From positions 38,805,801-38,869,800 of the forward strand of contig CM064572.1 of the NCBI GenBank assembly GCA_032716605.1: a DNA stretch of 64,000 bases, read 5' to 3'. The translations under genes and the position numbers were made by a program. Origin of the DNA: Paralithodes platypus. Taxonomy: Eukaryota > Arthropoda > Malacostraca > Decapoda > Lithodidae. The notes under the pieces are model-generated. The model was not told the origin of the DNA. It was given only the letters and a program-made list of their open reading frames with translations, and ran no database searches. Below, in pieces: positions 31,236 to 43,049 of this stretch; position 1 is the stretch's first letter, and every line of letters starts with the position of its first letter.

Positions 31236-32648
31236 ATGGCGTGTGTTGTGACGCGTTCTCAGACATCCGGAGCCTTGCAGCCACCACCTCAGTCTATCAA
31301 ACCGCGGAGGAAAGGTCACAAGAAAACGGGAAGTGTTGGTCAATTGGAGAGTTTTGAGCCGGCAGTGTTTCTTGGTGACTCATTATTGGCACCTATGTTA
31401 GAGTCTGGAGAGGCCCCGGGGCCTGTCACCGCTAGTGCAGGTGCAGGGCAGGAAGAGACTCTGCGACAGCTTCGTTATGCGCAGCGTGAGGAAAGGATGG
31501 CTCAGCGGGACATTGGAGGTGGAAATAAATTATTTAAGATGAACTTGGATAGTCTCGCACCTGCTGATATATGTTCCTTGCAGCTGGAAGATCCTGAAGT
31601 CAGGGCGTGTGGTAATGGTGCTATCGAACTGGAGAGCGATGGGGATGCGCAGCCTGGTGATTTTTTCTTGTCCGAGGGGATCTTGTATCGGAGACATCAG
31701 GATCCCAAGAAAAAGTGGGATGGCGGGTCAGGATTAGTGGACCAGTTAGTAGTACCGAGGGTGTGCCGTGAGAGCTTATTGAGATTAGCTCATGATGTGC
31801 CTTTGGCAGGGCACCTGGGGGCACGTAAGACGGAGGCAGCTCTGAGCAAGCTTTTCTGGTGGCCTGGGTTAAAGGCGAGTGTCGTGTCATGGGTGTCACA
31901 GTGTCACACTTGTCAAGTTGTTGGGAAACCCAATCAGGTCATCCCGAGAGCCCCGTTACAACCCATCCCTGTCATTGAGCCGCCCTTCAGCAAAGTAGTT
32001 ATCGATATGGTTGGCCCATTGCCCCCCACTAGTGCCGGCAATACATTTTTACTAACGGTAATGGATGTAGCAACACGGTATCCAGATGCTTACCCCATGC
32101 GCAACGGGATGGCTAAGACTGTTGTCAAAAACCTACTTGTCTATTTCTCTCGTTATGGCTACCCTCAGGAGATCCAGTCTGAGCAGGGATCCAATTTTAC
32201 TTCTGCTCTGTTTAAGCAGACCATGCAGCAACATGGGATAGTGTCTGTGATGTCATCTGCCTATCATCCCGAGAGTCAGGGAGTTTTGGAAAGGTGGCAC
32301 TCGACTCTCAAGAGTATGTTGCGGTGTTATTGCATGGAAAATGGGAAGGACTGGGATCTAGGTCTCCCATACGTTTTATTTGCTGCGAGAGAAGTACCTG
32401 GGGAGAGCTTGGGATTTAGCCCGAACGAGTTGGTTTTTGGACACAGGGTCAGGGGGCACCTCCACATAGTCAAGGAGATCTGGGAGGGAGTCACAAAGCC
32501 ATTCTCGCTTCTAAAGTATGTAGTTGATAGCCGTGAGAGAATTCTAAAGAGCTTGGAGGTAGCAGGTCGGAACCTTAAGAGTTCACAAGCTCAGGTGAAG
32601 GACAGATACGACCAGAAGGTGAAGCTGAGGGAGTTTGAAGTAGATTAG
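31236..32648 (+). pseudogene. GL-2 integrase, second catalytic Asp replaced by Glu
   Basis: 470 residues. Zinc module H186, H193, C223, C226. Core residues D257, position 316 and E352. Position 316 is glutamate (IQSEQGSNF; codon GAG), whereas GL-1 has aspartate, so strand-transfer activity is expected to be lost. It stops at TAG in the segment before the GPY module, where GL-1 has glutamine (FHVGQEL), in the same register as the next frame. It lies between protease and RT, confirming the IN-before-RT order independently of GL-1. Confidence 0.9.
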
Positions 32649-33365
32649 GAGGTACTGATACTACTGCCTCTGGTGGGACACCCCTTGTCTGCCAAGTATT
32701 CTGGTCCGCATCGGGTTGTAAGGAAGGTTTCTGATATCGACTATTTAGTAGCTACTCCTGATCGTAAGAACAAGAACCAACTTTGCCATGTAAATCTGAT
32801 GAAAGAGTATGTGAGGCGCCCCTCCGAGCCTCTCACTGTCCCGGTGTTGATCTGCAGCGATCATGGTGGAGAAGGAGGAAGGGACAGTCAAGCTGCGGGG
32901 GAGGATAATTGGGATTGTCATGTTTCCGCGGATCAGTGGGCGGGGAATTCTAGACAAGTGGCTCACGAGTTGATATTGCACCTGCCTGAGCAACAGCGTG
33001 TAGCTGTGCAGCACTTGTTTGATTCAAACCCAGCTGTTTTCGCGGAGCATCCTGGCCTCACTACTCAAGCGGTGCACGATGTCGATGTTGGGGACCACCC
33101 GCCCTTTAAATCAGTGCCATACCGTGTTCCCCCTATTAAATTACCAGCACTTAGGGAAGAGCTGGATTATATGCTGAAACGTGGGCTGATTTCTGAGGGT
33201 ACAGTAAGGTGGACTTCCCTCGTCACACTGCAGCCCAAACCAGATGGCAAGGTGTGGTTTTGTATAGATTTCCGCAGGTTGAATGGTTTAACCCCTACAA
33301 ATGCCTACCCTCTCCCTCGCGTGGACGACAGTGTGGATAAGATACGAAAAGCCTCACTAAGATAG
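32649..33365 (+). pseudogene. GL-2 integrase C-terminus, linker and RT N-terminus
   Basis: The listed frame begins at 32673 but is in register with the integrase frame. It has the GPH/GPY-type module (KYSGPHRVV), a linker with HVSADQWAGN shared by all three GL copies, the DVGDHPPFKSVPYRVPP entry and RT up to PLPRVDDSVDK. A one-base deletion near 33350 then shifts the frame. Confidence 0.88.
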
Positions 33366-34360
33366 ACCTTGCTAAGGGTTATTGGCAAGTGCCCTTGTCT
33401 GAGCGAGCGCGAGAGGTGTGTGGGTTTGTGGTGGACGGTGCCACATATCGTTGCCATGTTATGCCATACGGGCTGAAAAATACCCCTGCAACGTTTCAGA
33501 AATTAATGAACGACATTGTAGCCGACATTCCCAACTGTACGGTGTACCTAGATGATGTCATAATATACGACGATGATTTTAACAGTCACTGTGCTCACAT
33601 CGGACAGCTTTTTAATAAACTGAATGAAGCAGGTTTGGTGGTAAACCTGGGTAAGTGCGATTTTGTCAAAGCCACAGTTTTGTACCTGGGGTTCGAGGTG
33701 GGGATGGGTCAGGTGTGCCCTCCACAGACAAAGATCAAAGCCATCGATCAGTTTCCCCAGCCTTCGACTAAGAAACAAATCATGCGGTTTCTAGGTATGA
33801 TAGGCTATTATCGTCGCTTCATCAAAGGCTATTCGACTGTACTTGCACCTTTAACTGACTTATTAGCTAAGGACAAGAAGTTCTGGTGGTCTCATGAGTG
33901 TGCAGAGGCGTTTTCCTTGGTGAAACACCTGTTATGTACCCACCCCATACTCAGGGCCCTGGACTTCAGCAGACCTTTTCAGCTGGCGACTGATGCCAGT
34001 GGTGTAGGGGCTGGGGCTGTCTTGTTACAGACAGATGATGAAGGTATCGAACATCCAGTGAGTTTTTACAGTAAAAAATTCAATAGTGCACAAAGGAATT
34101 ACTCTGTAATTGAAAAAGAACTCCTGGCGATAGTGCTGGCACTCAGGCACTTCGATGTATATGTTCCTGCTTTCGGACCAGTCGTAGTGGTTTTTACCGA
34201 TCATCACCCTCTGAAATTCTTGAATCAGTTTCATAACCGGAATATGAGGCTGACCAGGTGGTCACTCATGCTACAGGACTATAATCTGGACATACGCCAT
34301 ATTGCCGGTTCTGATAACATGACAGCGGATTGTCTATCAAGGGTGGATGATGTTGGTTAG
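33366..34360 (+). pseudogene. GL-2 RT palm and RNase H
   Basis: The open part is 33389-34360 (323 residues). RT has YLDD at 53-56 with VIIY after it. RNase H carries LATDASGVGAGAV, IEKELLAIV and FTDHHPL, then DNMTADCLSR at the end. These residues look intact; the element is dead because upstream frames are broken. The stop at 34360 precedes a 3' UTR and the polypurine tract. Confidence 0.92.
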
Positions 34361-34670
34361 ACTGTTACAGGATTGAGGGTTGAGTGTGGAGGAAAATAGG
34401 CTGTCACTGTAGTTCAGCCGAAAAAAACAAATTAAAAAAGCAAAAACCTTATAAAAACTCTTTATTTTTATAACGTGTAGAATTTTGTATAAGATGTTGT
34501 AGCAGTATCTAAGTTGAATGTTTTCGCTTATTGTCGCTAAGTTAGTTGAACTTGCTCGGTGGAGCGCAACAGTCTTTATTTTTTTTATATATAGTGCCTT
34601 GTGTCGCAACAGTGTGTGGTACTATGAGAAGCTTTCTGTTAGATATGAAGAACTTAGTCAAGGGTCTTAT
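34361..34670 (+). other. GL-2 3' untranslated region
   Basis: About 310 bases with AT-rich sequence and no ORF in the sense direction. The phrase GCCGAAAAAAACAAATTAAAAAAGC near 34416 resembles GCCGCCAAAAACATATTAAAAATG at 56666 in GL-3, a weak family signature. Confidence 0.6.
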
Positions 34671-34683
34671 ATCTTGGGGGAGG
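34671..34683 (+). other. GL-2 polypurine tract
   Basis: ATCTTGGGGGAGG directly before TGTGACG. Confidence 0.85.
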
Positions 34684-36546
34684 TGTGACGCTTCTGCATA
34701 GTAGCCACGTGCGGGCATGCGCGCGCGTCGGCTGCCCAGCCGTTTAGAAACCGGCTGGCGGCAGCCGGCCGGCCGGCTTTTCCTTAGTATATATCCTACG
34801 ACAATGTAACTAATGTCTGGGATATTCTTATGTTGTTTCACAGCTTGAAGCTGCCCTTATTCTTAACCAACACATCTTAATATATTTTATTCTCGATAGT
34901 TGATTGTTTCATTATAATATATAAGATGTAAGTCTAGTGAGAGTGGGAGGAGACGAGCGGGAGAGTCCAGCTTGGGACGAGCCTGATGTTGCCACGTGCA
35001 TTTGATAGCAACGTTAGGCTTAGTTTCGACTCACGCAAGGGATAGAGGATTTTGACCCGGCAACTGTGTTGAGTGTTGCCAAGCATGGGATGTATTTCGC
35101 ATGCCTAGGGTGGGGTCCAGACAGATTCAAGACTCAGAGCTCACCTCACTGTCGTACCCTTTGGACCCCCTTGATATCTATCCCTCTCAACCCCACTTAG
35201 AAACTTTCTCTCTTACTTTGTATACCTTCCTTCCACTACTTCACCAATCTATTTAATTATCCCATCCCCTTGATAGACCTTATATCTATTATTGTATTAA
35301 CGACGAGCTCTCAGATAACTAGATAGGATTTTGGGCCTTATGCAGAGACGTAATTGTTAATGAGACCTAGGAAACTTTTTTGTTGTCTCATATTTGGTGG
35401 TTTCATGCTTGCTAGTGTGTTCTTGTGTCAGGTTAGCAGGGGCTAGACTAGAGGGGAGGCTTTTTGCGATCCTTTAAGTAAAGCCTGCTGGTGCGAGTCC
35501 TGTGGACCCGCACGACTTTACTAGGATACCCGTGGGAGTCTGGCGGCATTTTCTTGTCTGTGTCCCTGTGTGTCTAGTGTTGTGTTGTGTGAGGGCCCTT
35601 GCCTAGTCCACTCAGCACTGAGCTAGCACGTCTTGCTTTTGTTTTAGGGTCGCCAGGAAAGAGTCAGATACTTGCGATCTGAGTCTCTCAAGAGAGCACC
35701 CTTTCAATTAGAGTAATTTGGCGCACAGACTTGGGAACGTCCCTAGGCTAGAGCAGGTGGCTCAGCCCGGGTATCCGAAGCCTATATCCTTCCGGCTAGA
35801 CCTCTGCCACCTGGCAGATTAACAGCTAGTGGTTTATTATTTCTGTATGCTTTTTATTGTGCCACAGTTTACCGTTTTTGTGAGCATTGTGAGTCAGGGT
35901 GTGGCTTAGAGACTCTGTCCGAGCAGGCTTGCCTGACTAAGAGTGAGAAGCACACCTGTATTTGGTTATGTTGCGAGTTGCTACCTTTATTTAATTATAC
36001 CTATGCCATTATACACTGTATGGCCTATCACTAGTATTTATTCCTGCTTATGAGTTAAGAGTTCTCTAAATCCGTAACGTACTTTCTTTGCTAAGCATCA
36101 GATCCTACAGTAGCCGCATGCAGTTTAGAAACCCGCATCTTGTCTACTGGTACGATGTTTTGAGGACTGTTTGCTTTCACCTTCTTTCACGCAGGGGTGA
36201 TTAGTTGTATTAATTAACGTAACGTTAAATGTACTTTCTTCTAGTTTGTTAATAAATTGTTTCTGCAATTTAATTCCGTTATCTATCTTTTCCTTGAAGC
36301 TTTAAGTCAACTTAATTGTGTGATCTTTTATATAGCCTGCTTGACTATCAGCAGTCTATAGTGCGTGCACCCTGTAACCGAGTCATAGGATACCTCGTTG
36401 TCCAGGCAGGTTTCTTGACGGTTTAGGGTGGTTTGTTGCCTGGGTTTATAGATAAGGGTTGGATCTAGCGTTTTCCGTTGTTGCTTGTTGCCGCATACCT
36501 AGTCCAATAGAAAGAGCCCAGTGTTTATATATCCCAGGACGTAACA
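34684..36546 (+). repeat. GL-2 3' LTR
   Basis: 1863 bases, matching 27179-29040. Ends GGACGTAACA at 36546, then CTATCTATC target sequence. Confidence 0.95.
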
Positions 36547-36558
36547 CTATCTATCTAT

Positions 36559-36602
<44 letters not shown>

Positions 36603-36718
36603 TTGAGTCTAGTCTATCAAGCTGTTATCTGTAATTGTCTGCGCTCGTGTAAAGCTCTACCCGAGGATGTCTATAGTGCTTTACTCATATTTATTTATGT
36701 ATTTATCTATCTATATAG

Positions 36719-36803
<85 letters not shown>

Positions 36804-36809
36804 TATATA

Positions 36810-36858
<49 letters not shown>

Positions 36859-36900
36859 TATATTCTAATATATCACGCTGTTATCTGTCAGACCAGAACA
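36547..36900. repeat. (CTAT)n, array copy and (TA)n, unit A right of GL-2
   Basis: (CTAT)n at 36547-36600, a sixth array copy at about 36605-36690, then about 130 bases of TA. Matches 43712-43985 in unit B. Confidence 0.9.
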
Positions 36901-37339
36901 GAACATAACAAACCAGATCGGAACATACAATAACAGACCAAAACAGAACAGAAACTAAGACACGATCAAATCATACAAGAAACAAAAATCTGATAAAACA
37001 AAAATATCGGACAAGCCAGGGTACAATTTATGCAAGGGGGGGGGGGGGCTTGAGAGTAAGAGAGGCCTTAAAACACAATGAACCTCGCTAAGAGAATAAT
37101 TGGGCATGATACAGCCTATTACAACGGGAACACTAACACCTTTTCTGGGCCACGGGGTCTTTCCGGTTTGTCTACCTTTTATTCCTATCTTTGTACATTT
37201 GTACAGACAAGTTACAATCACATAATCGTATTTGTAAGTTACGATGTTGTAATCATGCTAATTCTATATTACAAAATATACAATTCGACAATTAGTCAAA
37301 ATATTACAATGATATCTGTGAATCTGAAGTATAGAAAAG

Positions 37340-37423
<84 letters not shown>

Positions 37424-37919
37424 GTCACTTTTACTCCTCGCTATTGGTTCTTGCTGTATGTATTTTTTTTTCAGTAAAATATATAAGGGGTACTTTCTAA
37501 TAGTCATATTTTTATGTCTACCAAATTTCAGGCAAGTATATTTACAAATACGGCGTCAATTTACAAAAGTGTTACCTCCCAAGACTGCAAGGATGGTATG
37601 AAATGATCCTATCCACATTTCAGCTCAGTATCTCCATAAATATAGCGAACAGACACATAATATTTATCCTCTATTATGCAGTTCATTTATCACGTACAAT
37701 TTACCAGGGACCTGTCTATGGCTCATGGATATATGGCTGCTTAAGTCCAATTCAGCATATTAACAGTAATGGGGAGACCATATTTGTTTATTATACATAG
37801 GCTACAGGAAAGTAAGAGTTTCAGGGTAGGGTATGCAGTGTTGTAAATCAAGGGCCATGAGAAGTTTGATTGGTCATGTGTATCTAAATAGATGATTGTA
37901 TGTGTGAGTGTGTGTGTGT
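36901..37919. other. Unit A spacer, no gene seen
   Basis: AGAACA-rich sequence, a run of about 13 G near 37036, (TA)n at 37348-37416 and a (GT)n tail. Near-identical to 43990-45027. The sequence TGGCTCATGGATATATGG and its surroundings are conserved between units but code for nothing recognisable. Confidence 0.7.
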
Positions 37920-39727
37920 TGTGACGCCTGCAGCTCAGCAGAATGCCACGTGGGCTCAGCCGCTCGCTAGCACTCCCCGGGGCAAGGTATTTGGCTACAG
38001 TCTATCTACAATGTTGTTCTTTCTTTCATAGTGTTCGTGTTGTTACAGACAGTCCCGTGGAGGTCTTTATTTTCGTCTGTGACAACGGGAAGCATTTTAT
38101 ATCATGAGTTGAACATAGGATGCATTGTATATAGTTAAGGAGAGAGAATAATATAGGCAGTGGGGTGGTAGTGTGTGCGTGCGTATATATGTGCTGCCTC
38201 CCCCCTCGCTTTGTAGACTCGCGCGCATGCCGTCTCACGCCTCTTGATTGGCTGGTGGTTCCTGGCACCTTCTGCAGCCCTGCTGCCTGGTGACGTAGGA
38301 GCCTGTGATTGGCTGACCACCATGCCTTTGTGTGTGATCCTGGAGGGGTCCCGAAGAGTTCCTTCCTCAGAGCTTGCCTGACACGCGTATCACCTACATC
38401 CTTTGCAATTCTGTCCCCCCATGGCCCATACTCGCTACTTTGCATACTATCTCTCTCTCTCGACTTCTCCTTTCTCATTCTCTAATCTTTATTAAACTCA
38501 ACATCCCTTCTGGTTTCAGCATAGATGTTCACCGTCGACCAGTCGTATTGTACGCGAAGCTCCCAGATATTTCCATGTATTAGGTTAAGGAGGTATTATG
38601 CTTTATTGAGGTTTAGAGAGACGACTTTTCCGTATGTGTCCTCTCTCGGGAAGGTTGTAGACCGGTATATGTCTCCCTTGCAAGGTGTTGAGTGATTCTG
38701 CTTGGTTATCTAGAGCTAGACTAGGGGTAAGGTTACTGTGTCGTTGTCTCCGATGTGTGCAGTGTTAGCTAAGCTCTGCACCACATCGACAGGTACTGTG
38801 GGAGCCTAAGTTGTCTTCGGGTTGGTTTACTTTGCGAGCACAGCACTGTGGTGTGAGAGGGCCATAGCCTATCCCTCACAACATAGTGCTGCCTCTTTGT
38901 GTTGACTTCTGAGGGATCGCCAGGATAGAGCTAGGTACTAGAGACCTAGATTTATCAAGAGAGCATCCCCGTCATATAACGTAATCTTCATTATACCACC
39001 CTCGGACAACGTTAGGCTACGAGCCGCATGCTCGCCCATTGTTGCCCTGCCTTGATACCCCAGCTAGACTTTATTAACTGAGCAGACACTGGTTAGAGAT
39101 AAGCCCCATTATTATATGTATGCAGCATTATTATTCACTGCACTTTTGGGCCGAGGTTGTTGTTGAGTTGCACAACCCGAGTAGGCTGTTGCGTTGTGTC
39201 ACGAAGCATTTCTTTAGTTGTCGAGCATTACTACCTTTGCGCAGTCTTTATTATTCGCCTGCCTATTATTACTATATGTCCTAGCATTTAATGTGACCCA
39301 TATTCTGCATTATAATTGTTCAAGATTCTTTACGAACATCTTCCCAGCATTAGACTTATTTCAGAAGTTTCCAGTTGATGTTGCAGGACTAGCATTGCAC
39401 TTTCTTTAATACAGGAGTGCCAGTTATTTGAGTATCTACCGTAACGTTAATTAATCACGTTAACTATCTTTTCTTTGTGTAACATAATCGAGTAATCTTT
39501 TACTGTTTGAGAATAGGCTGTTTCATTGAGCGTCAGCCTAGTGTGTGTGCACCAGTTACCGAGTCATAGGATACCTCGTTGTCCAGGCACGACTCAGGGC
39601 GGTAATGGTGTTTTGTTGTCCAGTGTTTAAGGCAGGGGTTGGATCTAGTGTTACTGTTGTTGCTTTTTTGCCATTATCTAGTCCAATGTTGAAGAGCCCT
39701 GTGTCTTTGAGAACCTGGATCGTAACA
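37920..39727 (+). repeat. Solo LTR of the GL-3 family
   Basis: 1808 bases, TGTGACGCCTGCAG to GGATCGTAACA, the same as both GL-3 LTRs. No PBS or internal sequence follows. Flanks match the outer flanks of GL-3 in unit B, so it is the product of LTR-LTR recombination at the same insertion. Two inverted CCAAT elements (TGATTGGCTG at 38245 and 38306) with a TGACGT between them are a plausible U3 promoter cluster. Confidence 0.95.
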
Positions 39728-39756
39728 GTGTGTGTATGTGTGTGTGTGTGTGTAAT

Positions 39757-40123
39757 AATAAAAATAATAATAATTATTATTATTGTCGGTTTATCGTTCA
39801 CTTGCAGCCGTGAGGCTGAAATCTACAGATGTTTTCTTAACCTAGGTATAGTACAACCGTAACTACAAGGTCACGTACGTGCGACCTTTGGCGACAGTGA
39901 GGTGCCGATTTCCCACCATAGTACATACGCAGATGTACTGGTGAGAAGTATGTGTAGGGTAACCCAGGCTGATAGTTGAGTAGCTTGTCTAGGAAGGGAC
40001 CACGATACAATCCGCTTCATCAGGATAGCTGATTTTTTTTCTTCAAGATTCTGGAGGATTCAAACCCTCAACCAGCTCGCGGTCAGCACATAGCGCCCTA
40101 GACCACTCGGCTAACCCGACCTG
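39757..40123 (-). mobile_element. tRNA-headed SINE, unit A
   Basis: On the minus strand it opens with a tRNA-Leu-like head (40047-40121: A box TTAGCCGAGTGG, B box GGTTTGAATCC), continues through a unique body and ends with an (ATT/AAT)n tail near 39757-39785. The same unit is at 59448-59814. The head has a long variable region as in Leu/Ser tRNAs but decayed stems. Flanking duplications are not clear because of GT repeats on both sides. Confidence 0.65.
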
Positions 40124-40449
40124 TGTGTGTGTGTGTGTGTGTGTTTCCATGTGACCTCCCATAGTTGACAATCTAATTATTATAACCTTATTGATCTTGC
40201 CACCCAAACTCACTCTCCGCGAATAACTCAATGAAGGCCCCTTATATCAGAGATTATATACTAGGAGATGGGAAACCTGCTATCTATAGATAGATACATA
40301 GATAGATATATAGATAGATACTTAGACAGAAACACATATAGGGCCTACATGAATATATAGATAAAACGATAGATACCAGGTAGTTAAATAGATACATACA
40401 TATATAAAGAATAGCCCACATTCCTCAGTATATTACATAACCTAATAAT

Positions 40450-40908
40450 GTTCACACACACTTAAAGGGAGATGGGTCTTTTTCCTGGACACCCTTCTCC
40501 CTCATGCTTAGCCCCTTAGTTTTCAGATTTTAAGACGTTCGGTCCATTAGGCTAGTTTGGCGATAATAAGACCTTTCGCCCCTTTTCTTTGTCAATATTT
40601 AGACTTATCGTGTCATTTAGGTGTCGATTTTTTCCTGGCGAGCAATTGCGAGCCTGTTATTTAGGAAAAACCGGCCGAAGGCCAGGAAATGTTCTTACCG
40701 AAAAATGTACAAATATACCTTGAAGGGAGATCCTGAGTTTGTATATTTAAGTTTGATGGAGGTCTAGGGGAGAAACTAAAAAATAATAAATACATGAATA
40801 AACTCGACCAAAAAGTAAACCATCCCCCATTAAAACATTTCCCGGGTATAAAATACACGAATAAAACACTACCATTACATAGTATTATCCTAACTCAAAA
40901 ACCTAATA
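40450..40908. repeat. Dispersed TCCTGGCGAGCG repeat, unit B
   Basis: Counterpart of 24550-25016 with a few substitutions and a small indel (GGTCC) near 40540. Confidence 0.75.
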
Positions 40909-41882
40909 CCTTACCTTTGGATACCTTTGGATGTGTTCGCCGCTCCTCTAGCGGCACCAAGGAGCGCGATGCCCCTCGTTATTGGTGGTGATTTGGTGCA
41001 GTAGACTGTTTGAAGCGACAGCTCGCTCCCTTGCGAGGATGGGCTCGTCTGGCACTTTTTGCAGTTCGACATCTAGGGCTCTCTTGAAGTTGTCTAACGA
41101 GATGTCCCTCATGTCTCTTACTCGCCGTGGGAGTTTGTTGAAGAGACGTGGGCCTCTGTGTGATAACCAGCCCTCTCGCAGAGAGCCCATAGCACCCCTG
41201 TTATTCATCCGGGGGATTTCGCATTCCCAGCCTCTCCTATCACTGAATTTCATGACTATCGGAGTATGTAGGTTTGGTACTAAACCCTCTGCGATTTTCC
41301 ATGTGTATATTATTAGGTAACGTTCTCTTCTACGTTCCAGTGAGTACAGATTCAGTGCTCTTAAACGCTCCCAATAGTGTAGATGTTTTATCGAACTTAT
41401 ATGCGAAGTGAAATTTCTTTGTACACTCTCTACGTCATTTATTTCACCTGTTTTGTATGGGGATTTTAATACGCTACAGTATTCAAGCCGCGGTAGCACT
41501 AGAGATTTGAAGAGCGTTATCATAGGCAATTCACCGCGCGTTTTAAAAGTACGCAGAATCCAACCCGTTAGACGTTTCGCAGCCGCCACATAACCTGGTT
41601 ATGTACTTTGAAACCCATATTTTCAGATATTAATACCCCAAGGTCTTTCACACTGTCTTTCCGTTCTATTATGTGGTTAGATTCTGTTAAGTAATTTGTA
41701 ATTTCTTTAACACCATTATTATCTCCGTACCGTATTAATTGGAATTTGTCCTCATTGAATTGCATGTTGTTTTCCCTGGTCCACTGGAACACTACATTCA
41801 TGTCTTCCTGCAGTCGGCCCGTGTCCTCTTGTGTGTTTACTATCTTGCTTAATTTTGTGTCATCAGCAAAAGACGACACCGT
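40909..41882 (-). pseudogene. CR1/Jockey-type LINE fragment with RT end
   Basis: Two overlapping frames. 41568-41882 begins at the RT catalytic motif FADDTKLSK and continues with QFNEDKFQLIRYG and KDLGVLIS. 40948-41589 goes on with GWILRTFKTRGE and the C-terminal LYSLERRRERYLIIYTWKI. One frameshift lies near 41580. Everything upstream of FADD is missing. At the 3' end two copies of ATCCAAAGGT (minus strand, 40915-40934) form a terminal mini-repeat. Present only in unit B. Confidence 0.85.
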
Positions 41883-41999
41883 ATTTCTATGTAAGTGGGG
41901 GAGACAAAAGGCAGAACTGCCTGTGACGAGTGCCTCCCCCAGATTTGATTTAGTGAAAAGTGACAGGGCCAAAATCAAGGGACGTTCGAGCCAAAATGC

Positions 42000-42024
42000 C
42001 TGGACACACGGAGGTTGAAGCAAT

Positions 42025-42065
<41 letters not shown>

Positions 42066-42066
42066 C

Positions 42067-42097
<31 letters not shown>

Positions 42098-42110
42098 TAC
42101 CCAGCACCCT
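42000..42110. repeat. (CT)n/(CA)n tract, unit B
   Basis: Counterpart of 25456-25570, shorter here. Confidence 0.9.
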
Positions 42111-42632
42111 CCCTACACCACAACTCAATTACTGTGGCAAGGGGAACATTAGAGAAGACATGAATAATTAACTACCATTATATTTCACTCCTTTACCTAC
42201 TACATTAATGGGGAGAGCGATTATGTGGGTTTGTTATATTGTTATATTTCTATACCAATTATTAATTTCACATGCCGTATACATTTGTTTACATAATTTA
42301 TTTTTGCGTCAATTTATTAATTCTACACCGTTTATTATTTCACATATTACTGTATATTGGTTTATTTATTTATGCTCCGATATTCATGTTTGTATTTTTA
42401 TACCAATTAATATTTCACATACCGTATACATTTGCTTACTTAATTTTTGTTTCGACGTATTATTTCTACACCGTTTATTATTTCACATCTATATTAGTTC
42501 ATTTAATTTTGCTTCGATTTTTGTAGTCCTATCCCATTTTGTTTACTCAGTTTTATATTGTTATTTACTTCTGCTTCGATTTATTATTACTATATTATTA
42601 CTATGTTATTACTATAGTATTAAACTATATCG

Positions 42633-42755
42633 CCAACAACACACTCTACACTCAATGAGAGCTCTGTGGGAAAGCCCGATCGTGGCCATGGCCTTTCTCA
42701 GGGACTCGGGGCTGTTCGGCCAGGCAGCTTAGGGAACAACAACAACAACAACAAC
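42633..42755 (+). mobile_element. Short R1-family retroposon, unit B
   Basis: Flanked by AACTATATCG at 42623-42632 and 42756-42765. The same as 26098-26211 but with three more AAC units in the tail. Confidence 0.8.
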
Positions 42756-42762
42756 AACTATA

Positions 42763-42831
42763 TCGTCTTGATAGTGTAATGGTTAGAGCGTTCTGTATGT
42801 GATATCCTAGGTTCGAATCCTGGGAGAATCA
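42763..42831 (+). pseudogene. tRNA-like sequence, unit B
   Basis: Same as 26219-26287 but with a perfect B-box GGTTCGAATCC. Acceptor and anticodon stems still fail to form. Confidence 0.55.
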
Positions 42832-43049
42832 CATGCGTTCATTAACTTAAGTTGGGGTGTTCTTGGTGTTAAAAACGATGTTAAAAATAATTTCATATAT
42901 CAAGATATTCATATATTACTGCTTTTCTTTTTCATTTCTATTCTGTCAATCTCTCCACGGTTATATATTGGGATATACTTTCGCTTCATCTTTTTAAATT
43001 CCGCTCCGCTTCGGTCCAGTTTTGAGTTGGGAATTGTATCAGTTTTTGC

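Larger units (their letters stand above)
27179..36546 (+). mobile_element. GL-2: Gmr1-like Ty3/gypsy element, near full length
   Basis: LTRs 27179-29040 and 34684-36546, PBS, gag, CCHC-protease, integrase, RT-RNase H and polypurine tract, all on the plus strand. CTAT lies just outside each end (27175-27178 and 36547-36550); the site is a TATC-type repeat, so the 4-bp duplication is suggestive only. The homologous unit B locus near 43711 is uninterrupted, confirming the insertion. By eye the two LTRs differ by about 2 percent. The coding region has frameshifts near 29300, 30405 and 33350 and two in-frame TAG codons. Confidence 0.95.
24398..40288 (+). repeat. Tandem duplication unit A
   Basis: Matches unit B collinearly in five blocks: 24398-25016, 25313-27178, 36547-37919, 37920-39727 and 39728-40288. 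Outside the indels the blocks look about 99 percent alike where I compared them. It ends with AACCTGCTATCTA, and unit B starts at once with TAGATAGATACATAG. Confidence 0.93.

Noticed and set aside
36459..36855. ORFs rich in YI, LS or RE repeats (also 13716, 22558, 24212, 37304, 43681)
   Set aside because: Direct translations of (TA)n, (CT)n and (GA)n microsatellites.
38026..38478. 131-150 residue minus-strand ORF found in all three GL-3-family LTRs (38026, 45146, 57582)
   Set aside because: The conservation is only that of the LTR itself. It has no motif and reads antisense through the probable promoter.
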